A stretch of DNA of 64,000 nucleotides from Lentilactobacillus buchneri (GTDB taxonomy: Bacteria > Bacillota > Bacilli > Lactobacillales > Lactobacillaceae). Under the pieces are notes generated by a model. That model did no database searches. It was given only the letters and a program-made list of their open reading frames with translations, and was not told where the DNA came from. This document shows, one piece after another, positions 14,765-23,349 of this stretch (its first letter is position 1; every line of letters starts with the position of its first letter). Made by a program: the position numbers and the translations under genes. The DNA is taken from contig NZ_CP073066.1 of NCBI RefSeq assembly GCF_018314255.1, forward strand, positions 868,001-932,000, read 5' to 3'.

Positions 14765-16006
14765 TTAATCTTCGAAATAGTTTTTGACTTGTTTGGGCTC
14801 AGTTTGAACCAGAATCTTACCATTATGAATGGAGTAAAGAATTTCTGAGCGTTCATTTAAGGCGTTGTAGAAATTGTCATTATTCATAATGATACAATTA
14901 GCCGGTTTACCGACCTGGATCCCGTAGTGGCCAGTGATATGCATCGCCTTGGCACCGTTGGTCGTAATAAACTGATAGGAATTCATAATATCGTCGTACC
15001 CCATCAAATGGCCAACGTGAATCCCCATTTCAACCGGGTCGAGCATGTTACCATTGCCCATGGGATACCAAGGATCCTTGATGTCGTCTTCACCAAAGGC
15101 AACGTTGATGCCATCCTCAGATAACTCTTTAACCCGAGTCATCCCCCGCCGCTTTGGGTAGGTATCAAAGCGGCCGCCAAGGTTAGTATTCACTAACGGA
15201 TTGGCAATGAAATTGATGTGAGACATTTTCAGGAGTCTAAACAACTTGTAAGTATAGGCGTCGTTATACGATCCCATGGCAGTGGTGTGGCTGGCGGTAA
15301 CTTTGTCACCCATGCCGCTTTCAAGTGCCAAGGTGGCCAAGACTTCCAGGTTTCGTGAAGCCGGGTCGTCAATCTCATCGCAATGAACGTCGACCAGTTT
15401 GCCCTTGCTTTCGGCAACTTTCATCAAGAATTTGAGTGACTCAACGCCGTAGTCGCGGGTAAATTCAAAGTGGGGAATCCCGCCAATCACGTCGGCTCCC
15501 ATGTCGGCAGCGGCAATCATCAATTCCTTGCCATTTGGATAGGATAAAATGCCTTCTTGGGGAAAGGCCACCAGCTGGAGTTCCACTTGATCGGCAACCT
15601 CGTCACGGACCTCAATTAAAGCCTTTAAAGCCGTCAAATCGGGATCGGTCACGTCAACATGGCTGCGGACAAATTGAATCCCGTTGGCAACCTGAATCTT
15701 AAGAGCTTTTTTTGCTCGCGTCTTGACATCATCAATCGTCAGCTTTTTCTTTCGCTCACTCCAAATTCGAATGCCATCAAATAAGGTGCCGGATTGATTC
15801 CATTCAGGATCACCGGCCGTTTGGGTTGCATCCAAATGAACATGGGGATCCACAAACGGCGGCAACAACAGCTTGTCGGTGGCGTCAATCACCTGTTCAC
15901 CGTCGCCGGGTTGAATTGAGGCGGCAATTTTGACGAACTTGCCATCCTCAATTTTGACATCTCTGGTTTCTTCAGCGTTTTCAATATGGACATTTTTTAT
16001 CAGCAT
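14765..16006 (-). CDS. codA: Cytosine deaminase (amidohydrolase family)
   Basis: It hydrolyses cytosine to uracil and ammonia for pyrimidine salvage. Metal and catalytic residues match E. coli CodA: FVDPHVHLD (two His), VDVHCDEIDD (His, Glu), ASHTTAMGS (His) and FGEDDIKDPW (Asp). The length is 413 residues. The start is the ATG of MLIKNVHIEN because GAGGG lies about 8 bases upstream; the frame stays open further upstream into the divergent potassium-transporter gene, but that part is not protein-like. No codB permease is adjacent. Isocytosine or creatinine deaminase activity cannot be excluded. Confidence 0.9.
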   Translation of the reverse strand: MLIKNVHIENAEETRDVKIEDGKFVKIAASIQPGDGEQVIDATDKLLLPPFVDPHVHLDATQTAGDPEWNQSGTLFDGIRIWSERKKKLTIDDVKTRAKKALKIQVANGIQFVRSHVDVTDPDLTALKALIEVRDEVADQVELQLVAFPQEGILSYPNGKELMIAAADMGADVIGGIPHFEFTRDYGVESLKFLMKVAESKGKLVDVHCDEIDDPASRNLEVLATLALESGMGDKVTASHTTAMGSYNDAYTYKLFRLLKMSHINFIANPLVNTNLGGRFDTYPKRRGMTRVKELSEDGINVAFGEDDIKDPWYPMGNGNMLDPVEMGIHVGHLMGYDDIMNSYQFITTNGAKAMHITGHYGIQVGKPANCIIMNNDNFYNALNERSEILYSIHNGKILVQTEPKQVKNYFED

Positions 16007-16151
16007 CAGATTATCCCTCACAATCAAGTATTTAATAACATTATAGTCTATTTTAACGCCGGAGTTGGGCGCAATCGGTGGAATGTGCGATAATACAGAT
16101 GACATCATTATTAGAAATTGGCATTTCTGCCAAGTGAAAGGTACTGATTCT

Positions 16152-17489
16152 TTGAACTTAAAAACCAGGTTGGCACTCCCGCAGATTTTAACATTGGGAT
16201 TTCTCATCATCATTCTGGTGGGAACTTTTCTGCTATCGCTGCCAATTGCCAGCAAATCCGGTCACATGACCGGCTACATTAACGCTTTCTTTACGGCAAC
16301 TTCGGCCACCTGCGTCACTGGGATGACCGTCGTCAATACCGCGCTTCATTGGAGCGTTTTCGGCAAAATTGTCATCTTGATGCTCGTGGAAATCGGTGGT
16401 CTGGGATTCATGACCTTTGCGGTTCTCCTGTTTGTTTTCATGCGCCGAAAAGTTGATCTGACAACCCGGTTGTTGACCCAGCAATCGCTAAACCTGCAGT
16501 CATTTGCCAATACCAGTTCGGTTGTGTTTTTGGTGGTCCGGATTTCTTTGGCGATTCAAGTGTTGGGAACGGCACTGATTTTTATCGATTTTTATCCCCG
16601 GTACGGGTTTGCCAAAGGCTTGGGTTACAGCATTTTTCATTCAATCAGCGCCTTTTGTAACGCCGGGTTTGACTTGTACGATAACAGTTTGGAACAATTT
16701 CAGACCGATCCATACCTGCTCTTTGTCTTGACGATTTTGATTATTTCGGGCTCACTGGGCTTTCTAGTCTGGAAGGATATCCTTTTCTACAAAGAAGATC
16801 ATCATTTAAGTCTACATACCAAATTAGCGTTGACGACTTATCTGGGACTGATCGGTCTCAGTTTTGTGGTGTATATGCTGACGGAAGGCAACTTCGGCCA
16901 GGAAAGTCATTTGACCATGTTCCAGCGAATCATGAATACCTGGTTTTTGGCGGTCACTCCGCGAACGGCCGGCTTTTACACCTTGCCGGTCACCCATATC
17001 ACAATGGGTGGGATGTTCTTTACCATGATTTTGATGCTGATTGGCGGAACCCCCGGATCAACTGCCGGTGGTATCAAAACAACCACGGTCGGCATCCTGC
17101 TGATCAGAGTGTGGTCAACACTACGCGGCAAACGGGACGCAACTTTTTGGGGCCGACGGTTCAGTAACGACAACGTTACCCGTTCATTGTCACTGGTCTT
17201 CTTGGTGGCAGTGGTCTTGTCGATAGCAACGATGATTCTAACATTTACGGAAACGATCCCGAAAACTCAGGGATTGGAATACATCACATTTGACGTCATC
17301 TCGGCATTCGGTACCACCGGCTTTAGCCTGGGCCTGGTGGCGCACCTGAGTGTCGTCGGTAAATTAATTTTTGCGGCGCTGATGTTCATGGGCAGAGTGG
17401 GTATCTTTACGGTAATGTATTCACTGCTCAACTCAAAGCGCCCGGAAGATGCTTTCCGGTATCCGGAGGAGAATGTGATGATTGGGTAA
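16152..17489 (+). CDS. ktrB: Potassium uptake membrane subunit KtrB (TrkH family)
   Basis: The 445-residue integral membrane protein has four repeated M1-P-M2 units with selectivity-filter loops TSATCVTGMTV, SAFCNAGFDLY, TPRTAGFYT and SAFGTTGFSLG. The central Gly of each filter is kept. The start is TTG at 16152 with GAAAGG about 10 bases upstream; the frame is open further upstream, but that reads into the promoter region of codA. KtrA follows 226 bases later, and a structured hairpin element begins 2 bases after the stop. Together they form the Na+-dependent Ktr K+ uptake system. Confidence 0.9.
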   Translation: MNLKTRLALPQILTLGFLIIILVGTFLLSLPIASKSGHMTGYINAFFTATSATCVTGMTVVNTALHWSVFGKIVILMLVEIGGLGFMTFAVLLFVFMRRKVDLTTRLLTQQSLNLQSFANTSSVVFLVVRISLAIQVLGTALIFIDFYPRYGFAKGLGYSIFHSISAFCNAGFDLYDNSLEQFQTDPYLLFVLTILIISGSLGFLVWKDILFYKEDHHLSLHTKLALTTYLGLIGLSFVVYMLTEGNFGQESHLTMFQRIMNTWFLAVTPRTAGFYTLPVTHITMGGMFFTMILMLIGGTPGSTAGGIKTTTVGILLIRVWSTLRGKRDATFWGRRFSNDNVTRSLSLVFLVAVVLSIATMILTFTETIPKTQGLEYITFDVISAFGTTGFSLGLVAHLSVVGKLIFAALMFMGRVGIFTVMYSLLNSKRPEDAFRYPEENVMIG

Positions 17490-17491
17490 GA

Positions 17492-17599
17492 GTGCGGACT
17501 AGGGCGGTTAGCAACCGTAGTCTAAGGTACTTCCAACGGAAATCGAGTTTGATTTTCGTTGGAAGTATCTTAGGCGCAGGTTGCTGCCCTAGGGAGCAC
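17492..17599 (+). repeat. GGTTA-loop hairpin element between ktrB and ktrA
   Basis: This is the clearest member. The left arm has GTGC, GGA, CTAGGGC, GGTTA, GCAACC (17492-17516) and the right arm GGTTGC, T, GCCCTAG, GGA, GCAC (17579-17599). All stems are perfect, with a symmetric GGA/GGA loop and the GGTTA loop opposite one T. The inner stem pairs TACTTCCAACG with CGTTGGAAGTA and is flanked by TCTAAG and CTTAG as in other units. It begins 2 bases after the ktrB stop and could reduce read-through into ktrA. Confidence 0.82.
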
Positions 17600-17715
17600 G
17601 CCTCCACTAGGTAAAATAAAAGCACTAACACCTCTAAGTGCAATGAGTGTTATGAATCATATTTTCAAGCTAAACACTATTAAAAATTAACCCAACAACC
17701 AAAAGGAGCAAAACA

Positions 17716-18381
17716 ATGAAACAAAACTACGCAGTCATCGGCCTAGGCCTCTTCGGTTCCAGTATCGTCAACACCTTGCTGGAACACGACCAGGAGGTTC
17801 TGGTCATTGATAAAAGTGAAGCTCGGGTCAACGAATTTCGTGACCGGGCAACCGAAGCAATCGTAGCCGATACGCAAAATGAGTTAGCCTTAAACCAACT
17901 GGGCATCGGGAACTTTGACAACGTCTTTGTCGCCATTGGAACCGATCTGGAAGCCAGTATCATGACCACCATGATTTGTGAAGAATTAGGCGTGAAGAAC
18001 CTGATCTGTAAGGCTGAAAATGCCCGCCATGCAAAAGTCCTGGAAAAATTAGGTGCTGATGAAGTCATCCAGCCGGAACGAGACATGGGTCAGCGGATTG
18101 CCCTGCACGTCATGGAGCCTAAGATTCTCAATGATTTGAAGCTAAAGGGTGAATTGTCGGTGATTGAATTTGAACTGACCAATCCAAAACTCTTTAACAA
18201 GACGCTCAAGGAACTCAACTTAACCAATCGCTACAAAATTTCTGTCATCGCCCTTTCCCACGCGGACGAGAACGGTGCAATTATCCCGAATCAATCAACG
18301 ATTACCAAACCCGGTGACATTGTCACGATTATTGGAACCGAGAAAGATGTCGAAGCATTTGAAGCCGTGGCCACGGCATAA
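17716..18381 (+). CDS. ktrA: Potassium uptake regulatory subunit KtrA
   Basis: The 221-residue cytoplasmic protein has an RCK_N domain with the nucleotide motif GLGLFGSS at residues 8-15 and an acidic strand end VLVID, then an RCK_C domain (about 140-221) ending GDIVTIIGTEKDVEAFE. It gates KtrB in response to ATP/ADP and cyclic di-AMP in related species. AAAGGAGC lies 8 bases before the ATG. It is separated from ktrB by the hairpin element rather than directly coupled. Confidence 0.92.
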   Translation: MKQNYAVIGLGLFGSSIVNTLLEHDQEVLVIDKSEARVNEFRDRATEAIVADTQNELALNQLGIGNFDNVFVAIGTDLEASIMTTMICEELGVKNLICKAENARHAKVLEKLGADEVIQPERDMGQRIALHVMEPKILNDLKLKGELSVIEFELTNPKLFNKTLKELNLTNRYKISVIALSHADENGAIIPNQSTITKPGDIVTIIGTEKDVEAFEAVATA

Positions 18382-18424
18382 AAATAGAGTCAGACAGCTT
18401 GGTTAGCTGACTGACTCCTATTTA
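18381..18424 (+). terminator. Terminator of ktrA
   Basis: AAATAGAGTCAG pairs with CTGACTCCTATTT around CAGCTTGGTTAGCTG. Confidence 0.7.
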
Positions 18425-18457
18425 GTGTGTATCATGATGTTAAACAAATACAAAAAA

Positions 18458-18580
18458 TTACTTAGCAGGCTTTTGCTTCAAGAAATGTTGCAAGTCTGAT
18501 AATTCTTTGTTTCGCTTAATATCTTTTTTACGGTTAACTGGACGACGTCCTTGTACGCCGTGTGGATGACAAATTCGCAT
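18458..18580 (-). CDS. 40-residue basic protein of unknown function
   Basis: The protein MRICHPHGVQGRRPVNRKKD continues with a Lys-rich helix ending KQKPAK. An AAGGAGAG site lies 7 bases before the ATG, and a good promoter (TTGCGT, 18 bases, TATAAT on the minus strand near 18623-18652) precedes it, so it is very probably translated. Its His/Cys-containing N-terminus and high positive charge suggest nucleic-acid or ribosome contact, which is only a guess. No known family is recognised. Confidence 0.6.
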   Translation of the reverse strand: MRICHPHGVQGRRPVNRKKDIKRNKELSDLQHFLKQKPAK

Positions 18581-18742
18581 AATTAGACTCTCCTTATTTT
18601 GTATTATGATTTCATAATTCCAATAGACTAAATTATTATAATACAAGTTTAGGTTGGAACGCAAATCAATCTGCGGTTTCTCTATGATTTCTAATGAAAT
18701 GTGGTATTCTTAATAATTAAATGAACAGTTGAGGTGATTAAT

Positions 18743-19576
18743 TTGACAGAACAATATCCACAGGCACTGACAATTGCGGGCTCTGACAGCGATGGCAGTG
18801 CCGGCATGCAGGCTGATTTACATACATTTTTTAGACGGCACATCTACGGAACGGCCGTTATGACCGCCGCGGTGGCAGGAAATAGTTACGGGATTCATGA
18901 TTCGGTAACCCTGCCGACATCTTTTATTGACCAGGAATTTAAAGATTTGGCCGACGATTACCATGTTCGGGCAAGCAAAACCGGGATGCTGGCCGACACA
19001 GAGTTGATTCGCACCGTCATCAAGAACTATCAAAAATACGATTTCGGCCCATTGGTGGTTGATCCGGTGATTACCACCAAGCATGGTAACATGCTCTTGG
19101 AACAAAGCGCCTACCAGACGCTTCGCGATGAGCTGATCCCGCTGGCAACCGTCATCACTCCCAACTTCTTTGAAGCCCAAAAATTGGCTGAAATGGACAT
19201 CGACACTCAGGATGACATGGTCACTGCAGCCCAGAAACTAAAGGATCTGGGTGCCGCCAACATCATGATCAAAGGCAGCCACCACAAACCCGGCCAAAAA
19301 GAAGTGTCCGATTATGTCCTCCTCGAATCCGGGAAAAGTTTCTGGCTGACTGGTGACTTCTTCGATACTGACCGTAAAAACGGGACCGGCGACAGTTTGT
19401 CCGCATGTATCGCTGCCGAATTAGCCCGTGGTAACGACGTCGAAACTGCTGTTCGCATTGCTAAAAAGTTTGTTGACGTGGCAATTGAAAATAAGATCCA
19501 AGTTGGCCACAAATTTGGGCCGATTAACCACTGGGCACCGGGATATCCCGATCCTGAACAATCAAACAATTCCTAA
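18743..19576 (+). CDS. pdxK: PfkB/ThiD-type kinase, probable pyridoxine kinase
   Basis: The ribokinase-like fold opens with ALTIAGSDSDGSAGMQADLHTF, the typical ThiD/PdxK start. It has VVDPVITTKHG in the middle and the anion-hole motif NGTGDSLSACIAAEL near residue 218, containing the catalytic Asp. The length is 277 residues. TTG at 18743 lies 6 bases behind GAGGTG; a GTG overlaps that site and is rejected. Pyridoxal or hydroxymethylpyrimidine phosphate kinase activity cannot be separated by motif alone. The lack of neighbouring thi genes makes vitamin B6 salvage the better guess. Confidence 0.82.
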   Translation: MTEQYPQALTIAGSDSDGSAGMQADLHTFFRRHIYGTAVMTAAVAGNSYGIHDSVTLPTSFIDQEFKDLADDYHVRASKTGMLADTELIRTVIKNYQKYDFGPLVVDPVITTKHGNMLLEQSAYQTLRDELIPLATVITPNFFEAQKLAEMDIDTQDDMVTAAQKLKDLGAANIMIKGSHHKPGQKEVSDYVLLESGKSFWLTGDFFDTDRKNGTGDSLSACIAAELARGNDVETAVRIAKKFVDVAIENKIQVGHKFGPINHWAPGYPDPEQSNNS

Positions 19577-19623
19577 TAGCGACCTCCATTATCGGATAGG
19601 TCGCATCATAACCAGATCGGCAG

Positions 19624-19666
19624 AAAGGCCTGGGCAAAACTAACGATTTTGCTCAGGCCTTTTTAC
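19624..19666 (+). terminator. Terminator of the kinase gene
   Basis: AAAGGCCTGGGCAAAA pairs with TTTTGCTCAGGCCTTTTT. Confidence 0.85.
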
Positions 19667-19728
19667 TATCTTAATATTACCTAGCCGAATAGTGGGAAGC
19701 TAAGCACTTGTTTTACCACACTGTTCTG

Positions 19729-20697
19729 TTACCCAATATGTCTTTCAAACTTTTTGAATCCAAATAACTTGTCGATTCGGCCAAAGTATTCTTCTGGGAT
19801 TTCCAAATCAACCGCCTTCAAATTATTTTCAAGTTGGCTGGGCTTGCTGGCACCAGTAATCAAGCTACTGATTCGTGGATCACGCATTGTCCAAGCTAAA
19901 GCGAAGGTCGCCAAATCAGTGTCCAACTCATTTGCCATCTTAATCAGTTCTTCAACCTTATCTAAATTGTCATCCGTTAACAGCGCTTGGATTTGATCTT
20001 GATAAGTTGCTCGTGATCCGGCTGGAATCTTGTGGCCCTTACGATACTTGCCAGTCAGCAACCCTTGGGAAAGCGGCGAAAATGGGACGATCCCCAAGCC
20101 AAGTTTTTCGCAGACATCCATCAGTTCATGCTCAATGTAGCGATCAAACATGTTATATTGCGGCTGAACCACAGACATCGGGTGCAAGCCCAACTTTTGA
20201 ATCACTAATTGTGCTTCCAAAATTTGTATTGGGCGCCACTCACTGACACCGTAATAGAGAATCTTGCCTTGGTCGACGAGATCACTCAAAGCAGTTAAAG
20301 TTTCTGCCAATGGTGTGTTGGGATCAAATCGGTGGCAGAAGTACAGATCCAGGTAATCAGTCTGGAGATTCGTCAACGACTGATCAATCGATTCCATAAT
20401 ATGTTTGCGCGAAAGCCCACGGTCGTTGACTCCGGGACCTGTCGGAAAGTAAACCTTACTTGAAAGAACGATTTCTTTTCGTGGAAATTCTTTGAGTGCC
20501 TTGCCTAAAAACCATTCGGCTGCCCCACCACTGTATGCGTCAGCGCAATCAAAAAAGTTGATGCCTTTGCTATAAGCCAGTTTCAAACTCTGATCGGCCA
20601 AATCCTGCTTGGCTGAATCACTCACGTCGGTCATCCAGCTGCCTAAAGCCAATTCACTGACTTTGAGGCCTTGTTTACCTAAATTGCGGTATTTCAT
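19729..20697 (-). CDS. Aldo/keto reductase
   Basis: The 322-residue TIM-barrel oxidoreductase has the AKR tetrad: Asp and Tyr in FFDCADAYSGG, Lys in VLSSKVYF, and His in LYFCHRFD. The NADPH-site segments VPFSPLSQGLLTGK and LITGASKPSQLENNLKA are present. It resembles the K+ channel beta-subunit/YghZ group. GGAGAGG precedes the ATG by 7 bases; a start six codons upstream lies before this site. It reduces aldehydes or ketones; the substrate is unknown. It is followed by the kinase gene in convergent orientation. Confidence 0.88.
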   Translation of the reverse strand: MKYRNLGKQGLKVSELALGSWMTDVSDSAKQDLADQSLKLAYSKGINFFDCADAYSGGAAEWFLGKALKEFPRKEIVLSSKVYFPTGPGVNDRGLSRKHIMESIDQSLTNLQTDYLDLYFCHRFDPNTPLAETLTALSDLVDQGKILYYGVSEWRPIQILEAQLVIQKLGLHPMSVVQPQYNMFDRYIEHELMDVCEKLGLGIVPFSPLSQGLLTGKYRKGHKIPAGSRATYQDQIQALLTDDNLDKVEELIKMANELDTDLATFALAWTMRDPRISSLITGASKPSQLENNLKAVDLEIPEEYFGRIDKLFGFKKFERHIG

Positions 20698-20800
20698 TTT
20701 GTTTCCTCTCCTCATTTTGATTTGTTAGTTTATATCTTGAGTTTAGCGCTTCGAGTGTACTTGAAGTAAAGGACATTTAGTCAAAAAAATCGTTTTGGGC

Positions 20801-20918
20801 GCTGTTACTTTGCTGAGTTGTGCTACCCAGGCAGGCCTGGTCCTGTAACTTCGGGGGTTGTTTGACTGTTATCTTTAGGGATTTTCACTGTTACTTTGTT
20901 GAATTGTGCTACGCAGGC
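20801..20918 (+). repeat. Direct repeat of about 32 bp flanking the hairpin element
   Basis: Copies at about 20801-20832 and 20886-20918 share CTGTTACTTTG, TGA, TTGTGCTAC, CAGGC with three or four changes. The second copy forms the left edge of the structured element, so the first is probably a truncated element edge. The 344-base gap upstream of the aldo/keto reductase holds no gene. Confidence 0.65.
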
Positions 20919-21018
20919 CAGACTCCTCCGCTTAGATAAATAGGACCCTTTGATGCAAGACCAGCATCAAAGGGTCCTATTCACCTAATGCTCGGAGTCT
21001 AACCGGCCTGGTGCGCAC
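20906..21018 (-). repeat. GGTTA-loop hairpin element downstream of the antiporter gene
   Basis: On the minus strand the left arm carries AGGCC, GGTTA, GACTCC and the right arm GGAGTC, T, GGCCT, with outer GTGC and GCAC. The centre is a perfect 17-bp stem beginning ATAGGACCC with a seven-base loop. About 40 bases separate it from the antiporter stop codon, directly after which lies TGTGCGACAAGAC, like the flank of the 13-kb units. Confidence 0.78.
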
Positions 21019-21059
21019 ACTGTTTTTTGCACCGCGATCAACCCGAGTCTTGTCGCACA

Positions 21060-23051
21060 CTAATCCCTGAACAACTCCATATTCTGCAAATAAGTCATCT
21101 CATCAGTCGAAATCCGCGTTTGCAGCTTTTCTGCCAAAGCGGCATCAATTTTTCCGGTCGTCAAAGAGTTTTGAATCAGCTCATACTCGCTATGGAACGC
21201 CCGCATGAACATCTGGTAGACAATGTCCATATCAACATCCTGGCCATTAATTCGCCGATGCCTGGTTCGATAGAATCGCTTGACCATGTTGGTCTCGACA
21301 CCATTTTCGCCCTGCTTGGTCTTCAAAAAGTCCATGACCGCGTTAAATCCGGCTTCCTCAATTGGGAGGATATTTTCACCATGCTTTTCAAATTGCTCGC
21401 GCCAATAGACTTCTTCCAAAGCCACTGGAGCGGTTAAAAACGCCTCTTGAGCACGGTTCAGATCCTTATACAGTCTACCAACATGCAGACTAAACCTAAT
21501 TCTCAATAAGACATTTTTCCAAATCTTCTCATCCGCAGAAAAATTATTCAAGTTCAAAAATTTTGTATAATACGTCAGCTCATCCTGAGAAATTTTACCG
21601 TCATCAAACATCTTCTGAACGGTCTTCAGCTCCACTTGGTGGCTCTCACTCATCAACTGCCTACGCAAATGGAAATTCGGCGTGCTGTCCAAGACCAACT
21701 GCTGCTGAAGCGAATCAATGACCACCTGTGCCTCGGCTGGGTGCTCCTTTTCTTTCAGCAGGTCACTAATTGCGGCTTGAATCATCCGTTTAACCCAACG
21801 ATACCGAGGCTGCTGCCGATCTTGACTCGGTAAAATGATTGGAACAAAAATCGTCGGCATAATAAGACTGGTTAAGATAACCACCGCAGCGACAAAAATC
21901 ATGATGCCCCGGAACTCAAACGGCTGGCCATTAACCGTGTTAGGCATCGAGAAAGCCAGTGAGAGGGTAATTGTCCCGTTCGCTCCGCTAAGTGCCATGA
22001 CGAGGCTGTCACGCCACTCATGGTTCGATTTAACACGACGCTTGAGCATATATCTGCTCCAAACCAGTCTCAAGGTTCCTTTTACCGCATAAACGCCAAT
22101 CCCAATCAGAATTAACTTCAAAATATTCAGATCAGGATTTGGAGATTGGTGAAGTGCCTGAATAACTTCCGGCAACGACAGGCCCAGCAGCACGAACACA
22201 ATCCCGGATAATGCTCCGGAAACGACTTCCCAGACGTTGCTGGTAACCAGCTGCATCCGCGATGAAGTTAACCGTAATTTGTCACGTTCAGATCCCTGAA
22301 CCAGCCCGGCGGCGACAACCGCCAAGATGCCTGACAATGCTAATTTTTCTGCCAGCAAATACACTAAAAATGGAGACATCAATTGGATCAACACCATGAT
22401 AATCGGCGTATCGTCGTTATAACGAATCAAAAACAGCCGGGCACTGACAATCGCAACTCCGATCAGGCTCCCAAATAACAAGCCGCCTAAAAATTCCCAG
22501 AGAAACATCGCAACGGCCAGTTTTAACGAAAAGGTCCCCGAGACAAAGGCAGTCAGCGACAAGTCAAACAGCACAATGCCGGCCGCGTCGTTAAACAGCG
22601 ACTCGTGCTGCAAGATCCCTGCCTGCTCTTCAGCAATCGGATTGGCCTCAAAAATCGAATTAACCGCTGAAGCATCAGTTGGCGTGACAATCGCCAGCAA
22701 TGCAAAGCATAGCGTTAGCGGCAGGATGGTCATGACGGCGTGTAGGCCTGAGCCGACCACCAAAACGGTGACCAGTACCAGCCCAACTGCCAGCGACAAA
22801 ATGTTGGTGATCGACCGGCCAATCCAAAACCGTGAACTGTTTTGAGCCTCATTAAACAGCATCGGCGCGATAATTGCCAAGGCAAACGTCGACGGGTCCA
22901 AATGGAAATTGCGGTATACCGGCAGAACCGCCAGCAGAATCCCCAGCAAAATCAGGAAAAATGGCAGCGGAATAAACGAGACGTGTCGCGCGAGAATATT
23001 AGCAAATACGACCGCAGCCAAAATGATGGTCAGTAGTAGTACCATGTCCAT
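21060..23051 (-). CDS. Na+/H+ antiporter, CPA1 (NhaP-like) family
   Basis: A transport domain of about 400 residues with 11-12 helices carries the CPA1 motifs ATVTP-type PTDASAV and ESLFNDAAGIVLFDLS (paired Asn-Asp of the ion site). Residues about 405-663 form a long cytoplasmic tail rich in helices (KTVQKMFDDGKISQDELTYY). The size, 663 residues, fits lactobacillar NhaP paralogues. The ATG at 23051 has GGAGGGG 8 bases upstream. It expels Na+ or K+ and supports acid and salt tolerance. A hairpin element lies downstream. Confidence 0.88.
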   Translation of the reverse strand: MDMVLLLTIILAAVVFANILARHVSFIPLPFFLILLGILLAVLPVYRNFHLDPSTFALAIIAPMLFNEAQNSSRFWIGRSITNILSLAVGLVLVTVLVVGSGLHAVMTILPLTLCFALLAIVTPTDASAVNSIFEANPIAEEQAGILQHESLFNDAAGIVLFDLSLTAFVSGTFSLKLAVAMFLWEFLGGLLFGSLIGVAIVSARLFLIRYNDDTPIIMVLIQLMSPFLVYLLAEKLALSGILAVVAAGLVQGSERDKLRLTSSRMQLVTSNVWEVVSGALSGIVFVLLGLSLPEVIQALHQSPNPDLNILKLILIGIGVYAVKGTLRLVWSRYMLKRRVKSNHEWRDSLVMALSGANGTITLSLAFSMPNTVNGQPFEFRGIMIFVAAVVILTSLIMPTIFVPIILPSQDRQQPRYRWVKRMIQAAISDLLKEKEHPAEAQVVIDSLQQQLVLDSTPNFHLRRQLMSESHQVELKTVQKMFDDGKISQDELTYYTKFLNLNNFSADEKIWKNVLLRIRFSLHVGRLYKDLNRAQEAFLTAPVALEEVYWREQFEKHGENILPIEEAGFNAVMDFLKTKQGENGVETNMVKRFYRTRHRRINGQDVDMDIVYQMFMRAFHSEYELIQNSLTTGKIDAALAEKLQTRISTDEMTYLQNMELFRD

Positions 23052-23167
23052 TACATTCACCCCTCCGCTTCAATATCGATTCTAGTTTATCACTGATTGG
23101 ACAAAAAAAGCCGTGTCGACACTTGGACACGGCTTACAGATGAAAGGCAGATATATTTCTATTTAAC

Positions 23168-23347
23168 CTACCACTTATCCGGGCTCCAAATCCGCCCGTC
23201 CAACTCATCTTGTGATTGCTGCGCTCGCTTTTCCTGCTCCTTAGCCAACGCAATAGCTGCTTGATAAATCGATTTATTAACAAATGATTGGTCAGCTTCC
23301 TTTAGTTGGGTCAGCTGTTGAACCAACCAATCCGTTGTATCACTCAT
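23168..23347 (-). CDS. 59-residue helical protein downstream of an oxidoreductase
   Basis: The protein starts MSDTTDWLVQQLTQLKEADQ, is largely helical and charged, and ends GRIWSPDKW. GGAGGAATAGGG, which also spans the stop codon of the preceding oxidoreductase gene, provides its ribosome binding site, and the two genes are two bases apart, so they are clearly co-transcribed and probably translationally coupled. No family is recognised. It may bind its partner, but this is inference from position only. Confidence 0.68.
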   Translation of the reverse strand: MSDTTDWLVQQLTQLKEADQSFVNKSIYQAAIALAKEQEKRAQQSQDELDGRIWSPDKW

Positions 23348-23349
23348 CC

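Noticed and set aside
16007..16255. Longer N-terminus of cytosine deaminase
   Set aside because: The frame stays open upstream, but the added residues are not CodA-like, overlap the ktrB start region, and a good ribosome binding site marks the ATG at 16006.
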